DNA of 64,000 bases from Thermoplasmata archaeon (GTDB taxonomy: Archaea > Thermoplasmatota > Thermoplasmata > Sysuiplasmatales > Sysuiplasmataceae): the NCBI GenBank assembly GCA_021806165.1, contig JAJZXY010000003.1:62001-126000 (forward strand), read 5' to 3'. The position numbers and the translations under genes are program-made. The notes beneath the pieces are model-generated. The model saw only the letters and a program-made list of their open reading frames with translations. It was not told the DNA's origin and searched no databases. Shown here piece after piece: positions 46,428 through 53,930 of this stretch. Within the stretch, counting starts at the first letter, position 1; the number at the start of each line of letters is the position of its first letter.

Positions 46428-46884
46428 CGATCAGGACGGAAACGGGAGAATCGGCGGCCACGCGCTGGGAGATGGAACCGAAGAAGATGCCCCTCCTGTA
46501 GGACCTTCCCCTGTTGCCCAGTACGATGAGGTCGGGCTTGAACTTGTCAGCCGCCTGGACAATCGCCTTTACCGGGTCCTGCTCCCTGACTATACCCTCC
46601 ACGTTCAGTATTCCGTTCGCCTTTGCATGAGCAACTGCCTTCTTGACAAGCTTTGTCGCCTCCTCAAGCTCCTCCTCCTGCTTCTCCACGACCATTATCC
46701 CCGCCTGGGGTGCGTCCCCGCTGACACGGAGAAGAATTGGATTTACAGCATTCAGAATATACAGGTGGGCGCCCTTGTTGCCCTGGAGCAGTTTGAAAGA
46801 GAATTCGAGCGCTTTTACAGAGCGTTTCGAAGAATCCATGGCGACCAGTATCGAGTTTATACCCGCAGGGTGCTGCACCGGCAT
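46420..46884 (-). CDS. universal stress protein UspA family
   Basis: 154 residues, one Usp domain. ATP-binding type: ILVAMDSSKRSVKALEFSFKLL at the start, and the GNRGRSYRRGIFFGSISQRVAADSPVSVLIVK ending, which matches the G-x2-G-x9-G(S/T) nucleotide motif in slightly altered form. ATG 46884 lies ~8 bases after the transcription start predicted from GTTTAAGTG (~46918). Stress-related, exact role unknown. Confidence 0.85.
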   Translation of the reverse strand: MPVQHPAGINSILVAMDSSKRSVKALEFSFKLLQGNKGAHLYILNAVNPILLRVSGDAPQAGIMVVEKQEEELEEATKLVKKAVAHAKANGILNVEGIVREQDPVKAIVQAADKFKPDLIVLGNRGRSYRRGIFFGSISQRVAADSPVSVLIVK

Positions 46885-46957
46885 TGTTATCCCCGGGGGT
46901 AATCGACCTGAATGCACTTAAACACAGCGCAGGCGCCCATCCCGCACCAGCCTGGAT

Positions 46958-48631
46958 TCAGGAGGATTCGCTGCGGGCAGCCGATGGCTGCCCCGCGCTC
47001 TTGAGGAGGGCGTTAACACCCATCGGATTGGGGAAGAGGCATGAAGCGCCGACCCTGTCAAGCATCTCGCTGTTTGCCTCGGTGTAATAGCTCGACCTTC
47101 CACCGAATCTCATAATCACCAGGGGAGCGAGAACCATAGGCACAAGCCACGTCATGTTGAACACAGCTGCCAGCGGGTTGAACACGGTTATGCCGGAGAC
47201 CAGGACAGCCTCAAGTATGAGGGAGTATGTGGAAAGGCCGAGCACCTCTGCCATTGAGAGAGGTTTCTCGTTCTTGGGAGTGACAGGAATGGTCTTCAGA
47301 CCTGTGAAGAAGTAGGAAAGCATGCTCTTGAACTCATACGGGAGGGAGAGGGTGCTGATGGCCGAGCTGAGCCACCTGTGCTTAAGTACTGTGGCCCATC
47401 GTATGCGGCATACATATCTGACGGCAAGTGTGGGAATGGAGGCCAGCACGCCAAAGAGAATCATGAACCTCAGGACTGGTACGGACCATATCACCTGGGG
47501 TGGGTTTGCAAGGAGCGAGCCAAGAAAGGATGCTGCCCCGGAAGGAGTTGAGGTAAAACCGTAGACGGTCAGCAGCATCCCTGCGGGAAGGAGAAGGTTT
47601 GTCATGTGACCGAGGGGAATCTGCAGGAGATGGAATTTCCGCTCCCTGCTTACCCTGGAGCGCCTTATGAAGCCGAAGAATTCCATGGAACCGCGCGTCC
47701 ATTTGTTCTGTCTCCTGATAAAACCCCTCACGTTTTCAGGTATCGCCTCATATGTGTGCAGTGGAACGAATTTGCACTGCCAGCCATGGTCTGCCAGTGC
47801 CACGGCGGTGGCAAAATCCTCGGAAACATACCCTTCAACAAATCCTCCCGTGTCGCTCAGTGAAGAGACACGGACCATCACGTTGTGACCGTAACAGAAC
47901 ACTGCGTCAAGGGCATTTGCGAGCTGCTGCTCCCAGACAAACTGCCCAATCCTTGTCATAGGGGCAAGCGTGTGAACAAACCGAGTATCGAGGTTCCAGA
48001 TGTTTATCAGGCCCTGGAAGACAGCTACTCTGCTGTTGGAGGGGTGTTCGCTGAACTTGAGAGCCTCTCCTACCCAGTCGGATGGCAGATACGAGTCCGA
48101 GTCCAGAAGGACGATGTAGTCGTAGCCCTTCCCGAATGACACAAGCCAGTCGTTTATAGCGCCTGCCTTGAATCCCCTCCTCTTCTCACGCCTGACCACC
48201 CTGAACCCGCGGGTGGAGGAGATGGCATCGACTGTTGACCTTGCCTCGGCAGAAGTGGAATCATCCAGTACGTAGACGTCGCAGGGGTAATCCTGCCTGA
48301 TCGACGTCAGACATTCGGGGACGACGTCATTCATCGTGGCGTATAGGATGGCGACCTTCCTGCCCTCGACCGTGCGGTCAAGCGAGGGGAGAGGCCTGTA
48401 GCGTACCAGAAGGGCAACGATCTGTCTTGCAAGGCCGTAAGAGGCACCCAGGAACAGTATTGCGAGGACTCCGAACAGCATTACGGACGGCAGATGGTTC
48501 CACCGGATGACAAAGTATCCGAGGGTCGACACGGAAAGGAGGTATATGGATGCGAATGTGGAATAGAACATCAGCCTCACCCTGCCCACTCCTGCTGTCC
48601 GGGGCCTGCTGATGCCTGTTTCTGTGTTCAA
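46958..48631 (-). CDS. membrane-bound processive glycosyltransferase, GT2 family
   Basis: 557 residues. Two N-terminal helices, a cytosolic GT2 domain, then four or more C-terminal helices, the layout of cellulose/hyaluronan synthase-like enzymes. Catalytic motifs: VLDDST, LLDSDSYLPSDW (DxD), SEDFATAVALADHGW, and RRQNKWTRGSMEF (Q/R-x-x-R-W-like). It would polymerise a sugar from a nucleotide donor and move it across the membrane. TTG 48631 is preferred because GGTGAGGAG precedes it by a few bases and a TATA box CTTATATGC lies at ~48700; the frame is open to 48775 without support. Confidence 0.85.
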   Translation of the reverse strand: MNTETGISRPRTAGVGRVRLMFYSTFASIYLLSVSTLGYFVIRWNHLPSVMLFGVLAILFLGASYGLARQIVALLVRYRPLPSLDRTVEGRKVAILYATMNDVVPECLTSIRQDYPCDVYVLDDSTSAEARSTVDAISSTRGFRVVRREKRRGFKAGAINDWLVSFGKGYDYIVLLDSDSYLPSDWVGEALKFSEHPSNSRVAVFQGLINIWNLDTRFVHTLAPMTRIGQFVWEQQLANALDAVFCYGHNVMVRVSSLSDTGGFVEGYVSEDFATAVALADHGWQCKFVPLHTYEAIPENVRGFIRRQNKWTRGSMEFFGFIRRSRVSRERKFHLLQIPLGHMTNLLLPAGMLLTVYGFTSTPSGAASFLGSLLANPPQVIWSVPVLRFMILFGVLASIPTLAVRYVCRIRWATVLKHRWLSSAISTLSLPYEFKSMLSYFFTGLKTIPVTPKNEKPLSMAEVLGLSTYSLILEAVLVSGITVFNPLAAVFNMTWLVPMVLAPLVIMRFGGRSSYYTEANSEMLDRVGASCLFPNPMGVNALLKSAGQPSAARSESS

Positions 48632-48705
48632 TGGACTCCTCACCTGTCGCACACCCGTTTCTCTGGTGTGAATGCTGTGGCTGTGGCCGACTGCATATAA
48701 GAGTG

Positions 48706-48873
48706 TTATTTTACAACGTTCGAATAGACCCGCCTGTATTCCGACGGAGGGACTGCGCCGGTGTTCAGGAGACAATTGGCTGCATACGCGGCAGGCATCC
48801 GGACTTCAGTGGGCAGATATAGCTTCCAGTAGCCTTCGGTGACCTGATCTGTTCTGCTTCCTTCGACCCTCAC
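48706..48873 (-). CDS. possible 55-residue protein downstream of pyrE
   Basis: From GTG 48873 to TAA at 48706 the frame reads VRVEGSRTDQVTEGYWKLYL, then PTEVRMPAAYAANCLLNTGA, ending SEYRRVYSNVVK. Composition and codon choice are protein-like, and the frame is open further upstream into pyrE, but no ATG or clear ribosome site is present. If real, it would be the last gene of the pyrE transcript. Unrecognised. Confidence 0.3.
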   Translation of the reverse strand: MRVEGSRTDQVTEGYWKLYLPTEVRMPAAYAANCLLNTGAVPPSEYRRVYSNVVK

Positions 48874-48926
48874 GGCGCCCTGATACTGAAGAGAATCGAT
48901 AATATCATGTCTGACTGTGCTCCCTG

Positions 48927-49472
48927 TTACTGTCCGGAATTTGCCTCGCCTGACTGGCCAGGCAAATCTGCTGACCTGTAAAGGCTCCCGAGTGCAATCC
49001 CCTCTTCATGGAGAGAAGCAGACGCGCTTTCATTCCGTACTACCACACAGATGGCGTCTCCCACCAGGGCGCCGATGGCTCTCAGCTCCCTCGCACTTTT
49101 CAATATCTGACCGCCGGTGGTTGTAACATCCTCCACCAGGCAGAGCCTTCTTCCATTGACATCAGGGCACTCGGCGAATTTCATAGTGCCGTAATCCTTC
49201 GCCTTCTTCCTCACAAATACGGATGGGAGACCAGACTTCAGGGACAGGGCCGCTGCGATCGGGATGCCTCCAAGTTCGAGTCCTGCAAGCATCTCTGTAC
49301 CATCGGGAATCAATGTCGACAGGTGATCTGCAATCTCGGAGAGCAGCTGGGGGCTGGACTCAAAAAGATACTTGTCGAAATACTCGCCGGACTCAATCCC
49401 TGACCTCAGCCTGAAACTTCCTGTTATATGGGAGGTGCGGTAAATCGCCTCTGCAAGTTCTGCCCTGTTCAT
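48927..49472 (-). CDS. pyrE: orotate phosphoribosyltransferase
   Basis: 181 residues. Makes OMP from orotate and PRPP in pyrimidine synthesis. PRPP motif RLCLVEDVTTTGGQILKSA is perfect for PyrE, with FDKYLFES, LAGLELGGIPIAAALS and FVRKKAKDYGT upstream. No other pyr gene nearby. It lies 60 bases after the tRNA-Thr gene on the same strand. Confidence 0.93.
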   Translation of the reverse strand: MNRAELAEAIYRTSHITGSFRLRSGIESGEYFDKYLFESSPQLLSEIADHLSTLIPDGTEMLAGLELGGIPIAAALSLKSGLPSVFVRKKAKDYGTMKFAECPDVNGRRLCLVEDVTTTGGQILKSARELRAIGALVGDAICVVVRNESASASLHEEGIALGSLYRSADLPGQSGEANSGQ

Positions 49473-49531
49473 GGATGCTTGGAACGCCGGCAGGTAGAAA
49501 AATACAGCTGCTCCCGGGGAGGCCCGAGGGA

Positions 49532-49605
49532 AGCCACTGGAGGGATTCGGACCCCCGACCTACGGTTTACGAAACCGTCGCTCTTGCCAGCTGAGCTACA
49601 GTGGC
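49532..49605 (-). tRNA. tRNA-Thr(CGT)
   Basis: Acceptor GCCACTG/CAGTGGC, D stem GCTC/GAGC, anticodon stem ACGGT/ACCGT with loop TTCGTAA (anticodon CGT), T arm GGGGG-TCCGAAT-CCCTC, discriminator T as expected for archaeal tRNA-Thr. No intron, CCA not encoded. An AT-rich TATA-like stretch lies ~25-30 bases upstream. Confidence 0.92.
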
Positions 49606-49664
49606 ATCTTGGCTGTGGAAAATGCTTCTGTATTTTATTATGTTCCCCATGAACGGCGCGTTCC

Positions 49665-50489
49665 CTATGGAACTATGCCGGTTCCAAAATCGAACATTGT
49701 CCAGTCCTCTTCGGTCACATATCCCAGCTTCCTGTAGATATGCACGGCCGGCAAATTCCCTGTTCTCACATAGAGCAGACAGCGCTCGGCTTCTAGGAGA
49801 ACGCGCCCGGTGGCCGCCGAGGTGACAGATGTGGCATACCCCCGTCCCCTGTGATCCCTGTCGGTGATGACGCTGCCCACCATGCCGAATGAACTGTTTA
49901 GCAGGAAGGCGACTGCAACAGCAACAAGTTTATTCCCCGATCGCAATCCGAATACACTTTCCTCCGCCAGCATCTGACTGTACGAAGCAACGCTCTTCTG
50001 CGCGGCCCGGGAAGCAAATTCCGATGACAGGAACAGCTGAAGAAGCTCCGCCGCATCTTCCGGGACGAGCCTAGTAACCCCAGTGGACCGGCCGAGAGTC
50101 GCATCAGACCGTGTGACAGACATCAGGTGTTCCCTGTAGGATGGTGCGGACGGGAAAGCACTCTCCACAACACCCTGGAGATGGGACTGGACCATCAGCA
50201 GCTTCTTCCCGGAAGGTATGAAATCAAGCAGCATTGAGGCGCAGCCCTCCTCTCCAGCGAGACGCAGGACAGGCAGCCTGTCATCCATGTACTGGTGCAG
50301 GTAAGCTCTGACAATCCCTCCGTCCCTGACCACGTGGAGGCTGCACCTGTCCGGGAATCTGACGAGGTCGGCTGAAGCGATATGATCGGCAGATCCGACC
50401 GCCGGCAGCTGTGGTGCGACTGCGACAAAATTCTCCCTGCCCACATGCTCCACCGTTGCCGTCATCGGCGTGGAATAGTCATGCCTCAT
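49665..50489 (-). CDS. GNAT family acetyltransferase (FR47-like)
   Basis: 274 residues. C-terminal GNAT core: GMVGSVITDRDHRGRGYATSVTSAATGRVLLEAERCLLYVRTGNLPAVHIYRKLGYVTEEDWTMFDF, with the H-R-G-R-G-Y-A acetyl-CoA loop and the late N-x-P-A-x-x-I-Y-x-x-x-G-Y motif of the FR47/COG3393 type. The N-terminal half is a divergent repeat. Fourth acetyltransferase of the window. Substrate unknown. Confidence 0.82.
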   Translation of the reverse strand: MRHDYSTPMTATVEHVGRENFVAVAPQLPAVGSADHIASADLVRFPDRCSLHVVRDGGIVRAYLHQYMDDRLPVLRLAGEEGCASMLLDFIPSGKKLLMVQSHLQGVVESAFPSAPSYREHLMSVTRSDATLGRSTGVTRLVPEDAAELLQLFLSSEFASRAAQKSVASYSQMLAEESVFGLRSGNKLVAVAVAFLLNSSFGMVGSVITDRDHRGRGYATSVTSAATGRVLLEAERCLLYVRTGNLPAVHIYRKLGYVTEEDWTMFDFGTGIVP

Positions 50490-50753
50490 TTAAACAGCTG
50501 CTGTACTGTCACGGCACAGCGCCAAGAGCGCCCCGGATGAGAACTCCGGAAGCCGTAATGGCCGAACAGGCAAACCATGCCGACTGCTGCCACAAATATG
50601 AGGCGCCGGCCGTTCCGCCATGCCTGCACCCGGGGGATGCCACATAGTGCTGGCACCAGCCGCACTGTGCGCAGCAGTATGCCGCTAAATTATCAACTGT
50701 CAAAATCAAAGAGGTGTGATTTTTAATATCGCTTTCGTTGAACTCTCGATTCA

Positions 50754-52850
50754 ATGATATCCGAAGGGGAGCCTCCCAGGAACAGACAAATCAGACTTCT
50801 CACTGGCGGATCCAAGGTCATGAAGGAGCTCTCCAGGGAGATGAAGGAGGCAGGCGGCTCCGCAATAATCGTCCTGGAGCATGAGTCGAAGGGGAGGGCA
50901 TTCCGTGGTTACATATCATTCAAGAACGGCATGATTGTAGAGGCACTCTACAAGGAGAGTGCCAGAAATGGAGCCTCCAGTTCCAAGAGCGGGAAGGAGG
51001 CCCTGATGAGGGTATGGAAGGAGGCGCTTGACCCGGAAGTAAAGGTCAAGGTCTACGACGTTGCCCCCGCGGATGGCCGTGAATCGGTTTCAAAGAGCAG
51101 GGATGTAATGGCTGCAGGCGCATCGGTAAGGAAGGTCAAGAAGATCAGGAGCAAGCCACAGGAGGACACAACCCTGGTACAGGTCAGGAGCTGGAAGGAG
51201 GAGGGTTACAACACAGGGGATCTTGAGCAGAAGATCGAGGCGGGGGATGCCCAGAGCTTCAGGCTCTATATGGAATATGACGCAAAAATCAAGAGACTCA
51301 AGAATCTGGAAAGCGCGCTTGAGGGGTTGAAAGGCGCAGGCTATGACGCGGACTACAGCAGGCTTGCGAAGATAGTCAGGGAGCCGCAGCGCGTGTCTGA
51401 GCTGGAACTTGGCATAGCTCTTCTCAGGAAGAAGACCGAAAGCAGGAAGGAGCGTGGTGGAAGGCGCCGTGAGGAACTGCAGGAACTTCCAAGCGACTAC
51501 GATGAGGTTTACAGCGTGGTCTTCGGGGCTGAGAAGACAAGGCCGGCCGACGGCAGATGCCCGAACTGCGGAGCAAAGGTCAATTCGGCATTCTGCGACA
51601 TATGCGGCCATTCTGTCCTCCATGACACCTCTGCAGGCTCCGGCCTGAGTCCGGGCCTGAGCTTCAACAATTTCATTGTGGGTCCGAGCAACAAGTTTGC
51701 ATATGCAGCGTGTGTGTCGATAGCCAACGCCAGTCCGGACCAGTACAACCCGCTGTTCCTGTATTCCCAGACAGGGCTGGGCAAGACTCACCTCCTGAAT
51801 GCAATAGGAAACCATGTCAGGATGGAAAGAAAGGACGCCTCCGTTCTGTTTCTCGGCGCCGACAGGTTTGTGGACGAGCTCTACTCAAAGAGGGAGAACA
51901 TTGAAAGTTATCTCTCCTCCCTCAGGAAGCTCGACATGCTGCTGCTGGACGACATACAGTTCATGGCAGGGAAGGAAGAGGCGCAGGGTCACCTGCTGGG
52001 GCTGATAGTATCAATGCTTCGAAATGGGAAGAATATAATCATCGCGGGTGACAGGCAGCCGAAGGACATCCAGGGGCTTGAAAGCCAGCTCGCTTCAAGG
52101 CTTGAGTCGGGACTGCTGGTTGATATGCGCCAGCCTGACCTTGAGATGAGGACAAAGATCCTCGAGATGAAGATCAGGGAGGAGGGATACCAGATGCCTC
52201 AGGCGGTCATAAAGTACATAGCTGAAACCGTCGAGGACAACATAAGGGAGCTTACAGGTTCACTCAACAGGGTCGTGGCCTACAGTACCCTTATGAAGAT
52301 TGCACCCACGGTCGAGACTGCAAAGAGGATACTGAGGTCAAGCCCGCAGGAGCAGAGGAAGGATAAGAGTGGAAGGATAGAGCTCAGGCCGGGGCACGGG
52401 TACATCATAGAGGAGGACAGGGCCAGCCTCTGCCACATGCTTGTACAGGAGAAGCTCCAGGAGAACTGGACTGCGCTTGACATCTCGAGGGTCAACCCCA
52501 CGAGACTTCGGACAAAGTTCCCGGGGCTGGACAGGGCGAGGGTAGTGTGGCTGACAGACAGGGAGAGCGACAAGGAAATCACACTCCAGCCTTCCCTCGA
52601 GAAGATTGAATATGAGATAAAGGGGTTCATGGAATCAGCTTCCAGGGGGAACGGCAGCGCGATCGTGAACATAGACGATCTGCAGTATGTCATCAGCAAC
52701 ACCAACTTCGAGGGGACGGTAAGGCTGCTCCGCAGAATGGCGGATGAGATGTCGGAGCGCAATTCTGTCCTGATAATCTCGGTGGGCAAGGAGACGCTGG
52801 CCAAGCAGGAGATTGCAATACTCGAGAGGGAGCTTGAACTGATTCAGTGA
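50754..52850 (+). CDS. DnaA-like AAA+ ATPase fused to zinc ribbon and DUF835-like domain
   Basis: 698 residues. N-terminal ~105 residues resemble DUF4388-type domains (GYISFKNGMIVEALY). A charged helical linker follows, then a zinc ribbon CPNCGAKVNSAFCDIC (~269-284). Residues ~301-530 match the AAA+ domain of bacterial DnaA: LSFNNFIVGPSNKFAYAA, Walker A QTGLGKTHLLNAIG (~339-352), Walker B LLLDDIQFMAGKEEAQ (~396-411), AGDRQPKDI, ASRLESGLLVDMRQPDLEMRTKIL and sensor 2 NIRELTGSLNRV. No DnaA domain IV (DnaA-box helix-turn-helix) is present; residues ~541-698 look like DUF835 (GYIIEEDRASLC...LDISRVNPTRLRTKFP...VVWLT...DDLQYVISNTNFEGTVRLLR). TATA TTTTTAATATC at ~50718-50728. Role unknown; probably regulatory rather than replication initiation. 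Confidence 0.82.
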   Translation: MISEGEPPRNRQIRLLTGGSKVMKELSREMKEAGGSAIIVLEHESKGRAFRGYISFKNGMIVEALYKESARNGASSSKSGKEALMRVWKEALDPEVKVKVYDVAPADGRESVSKSRDVMAAGASVRKVKKIRSKPQEDTTLVQVRSWKEEGYNTGDLEQKIEAGDAQSFRLYMEYDAKIKRLKNLESALEGLKGAGYDADYSRLAKIVREPQRVSELELGIALLRKKTESRKERGGRRREELQELPSDYDEVYSVVFGAEKTRPADGRCPNCGAKVNSAFCDICGHSVLHDTSAGSGLSPGLSFNNFIVGPSNKFAYAACVSIANASPDQYNPLFLYSQTGLGKTHLLNAIGNHVRMERKDASVLFLGADRFVDELYSKRENIESYLSSLRKLDMLLLDDIQFMAGKEEAQGHLLGLIVSMLRNGKNIIIAGDRQPKDIQGLESQLASRLESGLLVDMRQPDLEMRTKILEMKIREEGYQMPQAVIKYIAETVEDNIRELTGSLNRVVAYSTLMKIAPTVETAKRILRSSPQEQRKDKSGRIELRPGHGYIIEEDRASLCHMLVQEKLQENWTALDISRVNPTRLRTKFPGLDRARVVWLTDRESDKEITLQPSLEKIEYEIKGFMESASRGNGSAIVNIDDLQYVISNTNFEGTVRLLRRMADEMSERNSVLIISVGKETLAKQEIAILERELELIQ

Positions 52851-52855
52851 AATGG

Positions 52856-52941
52856 CGCCGTTGGACGGATTTGAACCGTCGACCTTATGGTAACTGCGCA
52901 TGGTTAACAGCCACACGCTCTACCTGCTGAGCTACAACGGC
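52856..52941 (-). tRNA. tRNA-Asn(GTT) with a 13-nt intron
   Basis: Acceptor GCCGTTG/CAACGGC, D stem GCTC/GAGC, anticodon stem TGTGG/CCATA, loop CTGTTAA with anticodon GTT, T arm GACGG-TTCAAAT-CCGTC, discriminator G. A 13-base intron (52892-52904) sits between positions 37 and 38. As in the tRNA-Phe gene, loop CTG can pair with CAG in the intron, leaving 3-base bulges. TATA-like GTTTTAATAAC on the minus strand at ~52967-52977. Confidence 0.88.
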
Positions 52942-53007
52942 ACGGATTTTTTTATCAATGGCTTGAGGTTATTAAAACTTTGTAAACTCACTGCTAAGAA
53001 GCGCCGT

Positions 53008-53325
53008 TCATTCACCTATGGCTGTCTTGAGTTCGTTCACCGTGTTGCTCATCTCCATAAGCACACCCTTGAGGTGCTCCAGGAACGGTTTGATTTCCTC
53101 GGTGGTGACAGCTCCGTTGGGTGAAGGGACTATGAGACCCTCCTGTTCGAGTATCCTCAGCGAGTATCGCACCTTATGCTGCGGATAACTGAGCAATTCA
53201 GACAGTTTCAGGATGCCAATAGGCTGGCTCCCGATAATCGCCTTGAGGACAGCCACATGCCTCTTCAACAGGTCGATCTCAACTTCCATCTTGCTGGTGA
53301 GAGAATTCTTCTCAGGATTCATCAA
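53008..53325 (-). CDS. small winged-helix transcription regulator
   Basis: 105 residues. A helix-turn-helix is visible in LKAIIGSQPIGILKLSELLSYPQHKVRYSLRILEQEGLIVPS, followed by a wing and a C-terminal helix that may dimerise. ATG 53325 or 53322. A TATA box TTTAAAAAG (~53379-53388, minus) and an inverted repeat between it and the gene suggest self-regulation. Target unknown. Confidence 0.7.
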   Translation of the reverse strand: MMNPEKNSLTSKMEVEIDLLKRHVAVLKAIIGSQPIGILKLSELLSYPQHKVRYSLRILEQEGLIVPSPNGAVTTEEIKPFLEHLKGVLMEMSNTVNELKTAIGE

Positions 53326-53362
53326 ATATCAAATCCCCGCCACACTATGTGACGTGTAAATT

Positions 53363-53378
53363 AGTATCTTGTGATACT
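53363..53378. promoter_or_regulatory. inverted repeat in the winged-helix gene promoter
   Basis: AGTATC-TTGT-GATACT, perfect 6-bp arms, lies directly downstream of the TATA box for the leftward regulator, where a bound dimer would block initiation. Confidence 0.4.
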
Positions 53379-53474
53379 TTTTAAAGCTAGCCACCAGCGA
53401 TCTGACAGGTGCGCCCGGCTCCCTGGCAGGGCCGCGGACAGGCTGCGCAATTATTAAATAATGCCTCTAACTCT

Positions 53475-53491
53475 ATTAGGTATTACCTAAT
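53475..53491. promoter_or_regulatory. DtxR-type operator over the regulator's start codon
   Basis: ATTAGGTA-T-TACCTAAT is a perfect 17-bp palindrome with the TTAGG/CCTAA half-sites known for DtxR/IdeR-type metalloregulators. It ends on the ATG at 53490, and a TATA-like ATTATTAAATAA lies ~20-25 bases upstream, so the operator covers the transcription start. Confidence 0.7.
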
Positions 53492-53930
53492 GAAACAAGT
53501 CAGAGCCAAAAAAGCAAAAATGCGTGTTACGAAGAAGGAAAGGGACTGCCTGATTAAGGTGAAAGAGAATGGCGACGGATCCTTCCCCGTCAGGCTTTGT
53601 GAGGTTGCGAAACTCATGGGCGTGCGCCCGCCGTCGGTGCTGGAGCTTGTGGAGAGGCTGCAGGGAAAGGGGCTTCTGAAGTCTAGGAGCGGCATGATCA
53701 GGCTTACCGCCCAGGGACAGCGGGAATATGAAAGGATAATGCTCAACCACAGGGTTTTTGAAAGCCTGTACGTCCAGAGCGGAATCTCCGCCGACGACGC
53801 GTGCAGGGAGATCGAGGCATTCGATTACTTCCTTGACAACAGCAATGCCGAGGCTATCCTGAAGAAGATTGGCAACCCGTCGGTATGCCCGCACGGCAAA
53901 CCGATCAGGTCCAGAGCCGGGGGCGGCTGA
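53490..53930 (+). CDS. DtxR/MntR-family metal-dependent repressor
   Basis: 146 residues. N-terminal winged helix (LCEVAKLMGVRPPSVLELVERLQGKGLLKSRSGMIRLTAQGQREYERIMLNHRVFESLYV) followed by the metal-binding dimerisation region with DDACREIEAFDY and the family's C-P-H-G-K-P motif (CPHGKPI). Binds DNA when loaded with Fe or Mn. ATG 53490 fits the palindrome and TATA; the frame open from 53409 is rejected. No SH3-like third domain. Likely self-regulated through the operator over its start and likely controls the adjoining transporter. Confidence 0.88.
   Translation: MKQVRAKKAKMRVTKKERDCLIKVKENGDGSFPVRLCEVAKLMGVRPPSVLELVERLQGKGLLKSRSGMIRLTAQGQREYERIMLNHRVFESLYVQSGISADDACREIEAFDYFLDNSNAEAILKKIGNPSVCPHGKPIRSRAGGG

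Noticed and set aside
50490-50753. Cys-containing open frame on the minus strand (reads AYCCAQCGWCQHYV) between the GNAT and DnaA-like genes
   Set aside because: Only a TTG start overlapping the DnaA-like gene's start, no promoter in the right place, composition of the rest is not protein-like.
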